DNA of 14,021 nucleotides from an uncultured bacterium (GTDB taxonomy: Bacteria; Pseudomonadota; Gammaproteobacteria; Burkholderiales; Burkholderiaceae_D). The notes beneath the pieces are model-generated. The model did not search any database, was not told where the DNA came from, and worked only from the letters and a program-made list of their open reading frames with translations. This document shows, piece by piece, positions 13,578-14,021 of the stretch. The translations under genes were made by a program, and so were the position numbers. The stretch lies in the NCBI GenBank assembly GCA_903872555.1, contig CAIQLE010000216.1, forward strand, positions 1 through 14,021, read 5' to 3'. Numbering within the stretch: position 1 is the stretch's first letter; each line of letters begins with the position of its first letter.

Positions 13578-14021
13578 TTACGCTGCTTCGCGTGATGCCT
13601 TCTTGCGCTCATGCTCTTTCAGATAGCGTTTGCGCAGACGAATGCTCTTCGGTGTGATCTCGACCAGTTCATCATCTTCGATGAATTCAACCGCGTATTC
13701 AAGCGTGAGCTCAATCGGCGGCACCAGACGCACAGCCTCGTCCGTACCAGAAGCACGCACGTTGGTCAGTTGTTTACCCTTGATAGGATTAACCACCAAA
13801 TCATTTTCACGTGAGTGTATGCCGATGATCATGCCTTCATAGACAGGATCATTGTGGCTGACAAACATACGACCACGATCTTGCAATTTCCACAGGGCGT
13901 AGGCAACGGCAGCGCCATCATCCTGAGAAATCAGCACGCCATTACGACGGCCTGCCAGCTCACCTTTATTCGGATCAACCGGACCATAGGCATCAAACAC
14001 GTGACTCATCAGGCCGGTACC
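13578..14021 (-). CDS. typA: GTPase TypA/BipA, C-terminal part (cut by window edge)
   Basis: This is the last 147 residues of BipA/TypA, a ribosome-binding translational GTPase involved in 50S assembly, growth at low temperature and stress adaptation. The frame stays open to the last base of the window, so the gene continues outside. Residues [14 protein letters not shown] at the edge lead into the family-specific C-terminal domain: [48 protein letters not shown], the near-invariant [19 protein letters not shown], and [22 protein letters not shown] with a basic tail. No GTP-binding part is in view. The 3' end faces the shared terminator at 13504-13534. Confidence 0.97.
   Translation of the reverse strand, partial: GTGLMSHVFDAYGPVDPNKGELAGRRNGVLISQDDGAAVAYALWKLQDRGRMFVSHNDPVYEGMIIGIHSRENDLVVNPIKGKQLTNVRASGTDEAVRLVPPIELTLEYAVEFIEDDELVEITPKSIRLRKRYLKEHERKKASREAA

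Overview
This window looks like a chromosomal segment of a betaproteobacterium, most likely Burkholderiales and perhaps Oxalobacteraceae (Undibacterium/Herminiimonas-like). The grounds are protein character (DusA, omega-amino acid:pyruvate aminotransferase, BipA, an orphan Leu/Ile/Val-type binding protein, a DUF883/holin-family/YqjK-like trio) and moderate GC. The genus is inference. I see no rRNA, tRNA, CRISPR array, insertion sequence or prophage structure.

Layout. (1) 51-2756, minus: a membrane-anchored Cache-PAS-GGDEF-EAL protein with intact cyclase and phosphodiesterase motifs. (2) 2906-4611, minus: an ABC-type periplasmic binding protein followed by an overlapping small exported protein of unknown function; no permease or ATPase genes are nearby. 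(3) 4835-6135, plus: a near-consensus sigma-54 (-24/-12) promoter, with an upstream inverted repeat placed like an enhancer, ahead of a tight three-gene operon of DUF883 (YqjD/ElaB-like), holin-superfamily DUF1469 (YqjE-like) and YqjK-like membrane proteins. (4) 6144-9872, minus: a possible one-TM protein, a small PRC-barrel protein, a four-TM membrane protein, a sigma-54 activator with a receiver-like domain, and a low-complexity lipoprotein. (5) 10135-11064, plus: a second, PspF-like sigma-54 activator with no sensory domain, preceded by a terminator-like leader hairpin. (6) Housekeeping flank: dusA (minus), an omega-aminotransferase (plus) with a strong terminator, and the 3' end of typA/bipA (minus) running off the right edge.

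The most interesting part is 4.6-11.1 kb. Two sigma-54 activators with near-identical DNA-recognition helices, no adjacent histidine kinase, and one clear sigma-54 promoter lie among small envelope proteins. The first activator's receiver domain has Ser where the phospho-acceptor Asp should be. I infer an envelope or stationary-phase stress module under unconventional sigma-54 control. The sequence shows the parts; their regulatory wiring is a hypothesis.

Several genes appear to use non-ATG starts: TTG for the binding protein and the holin-family gene, GTG for the small exported protein and dusA.
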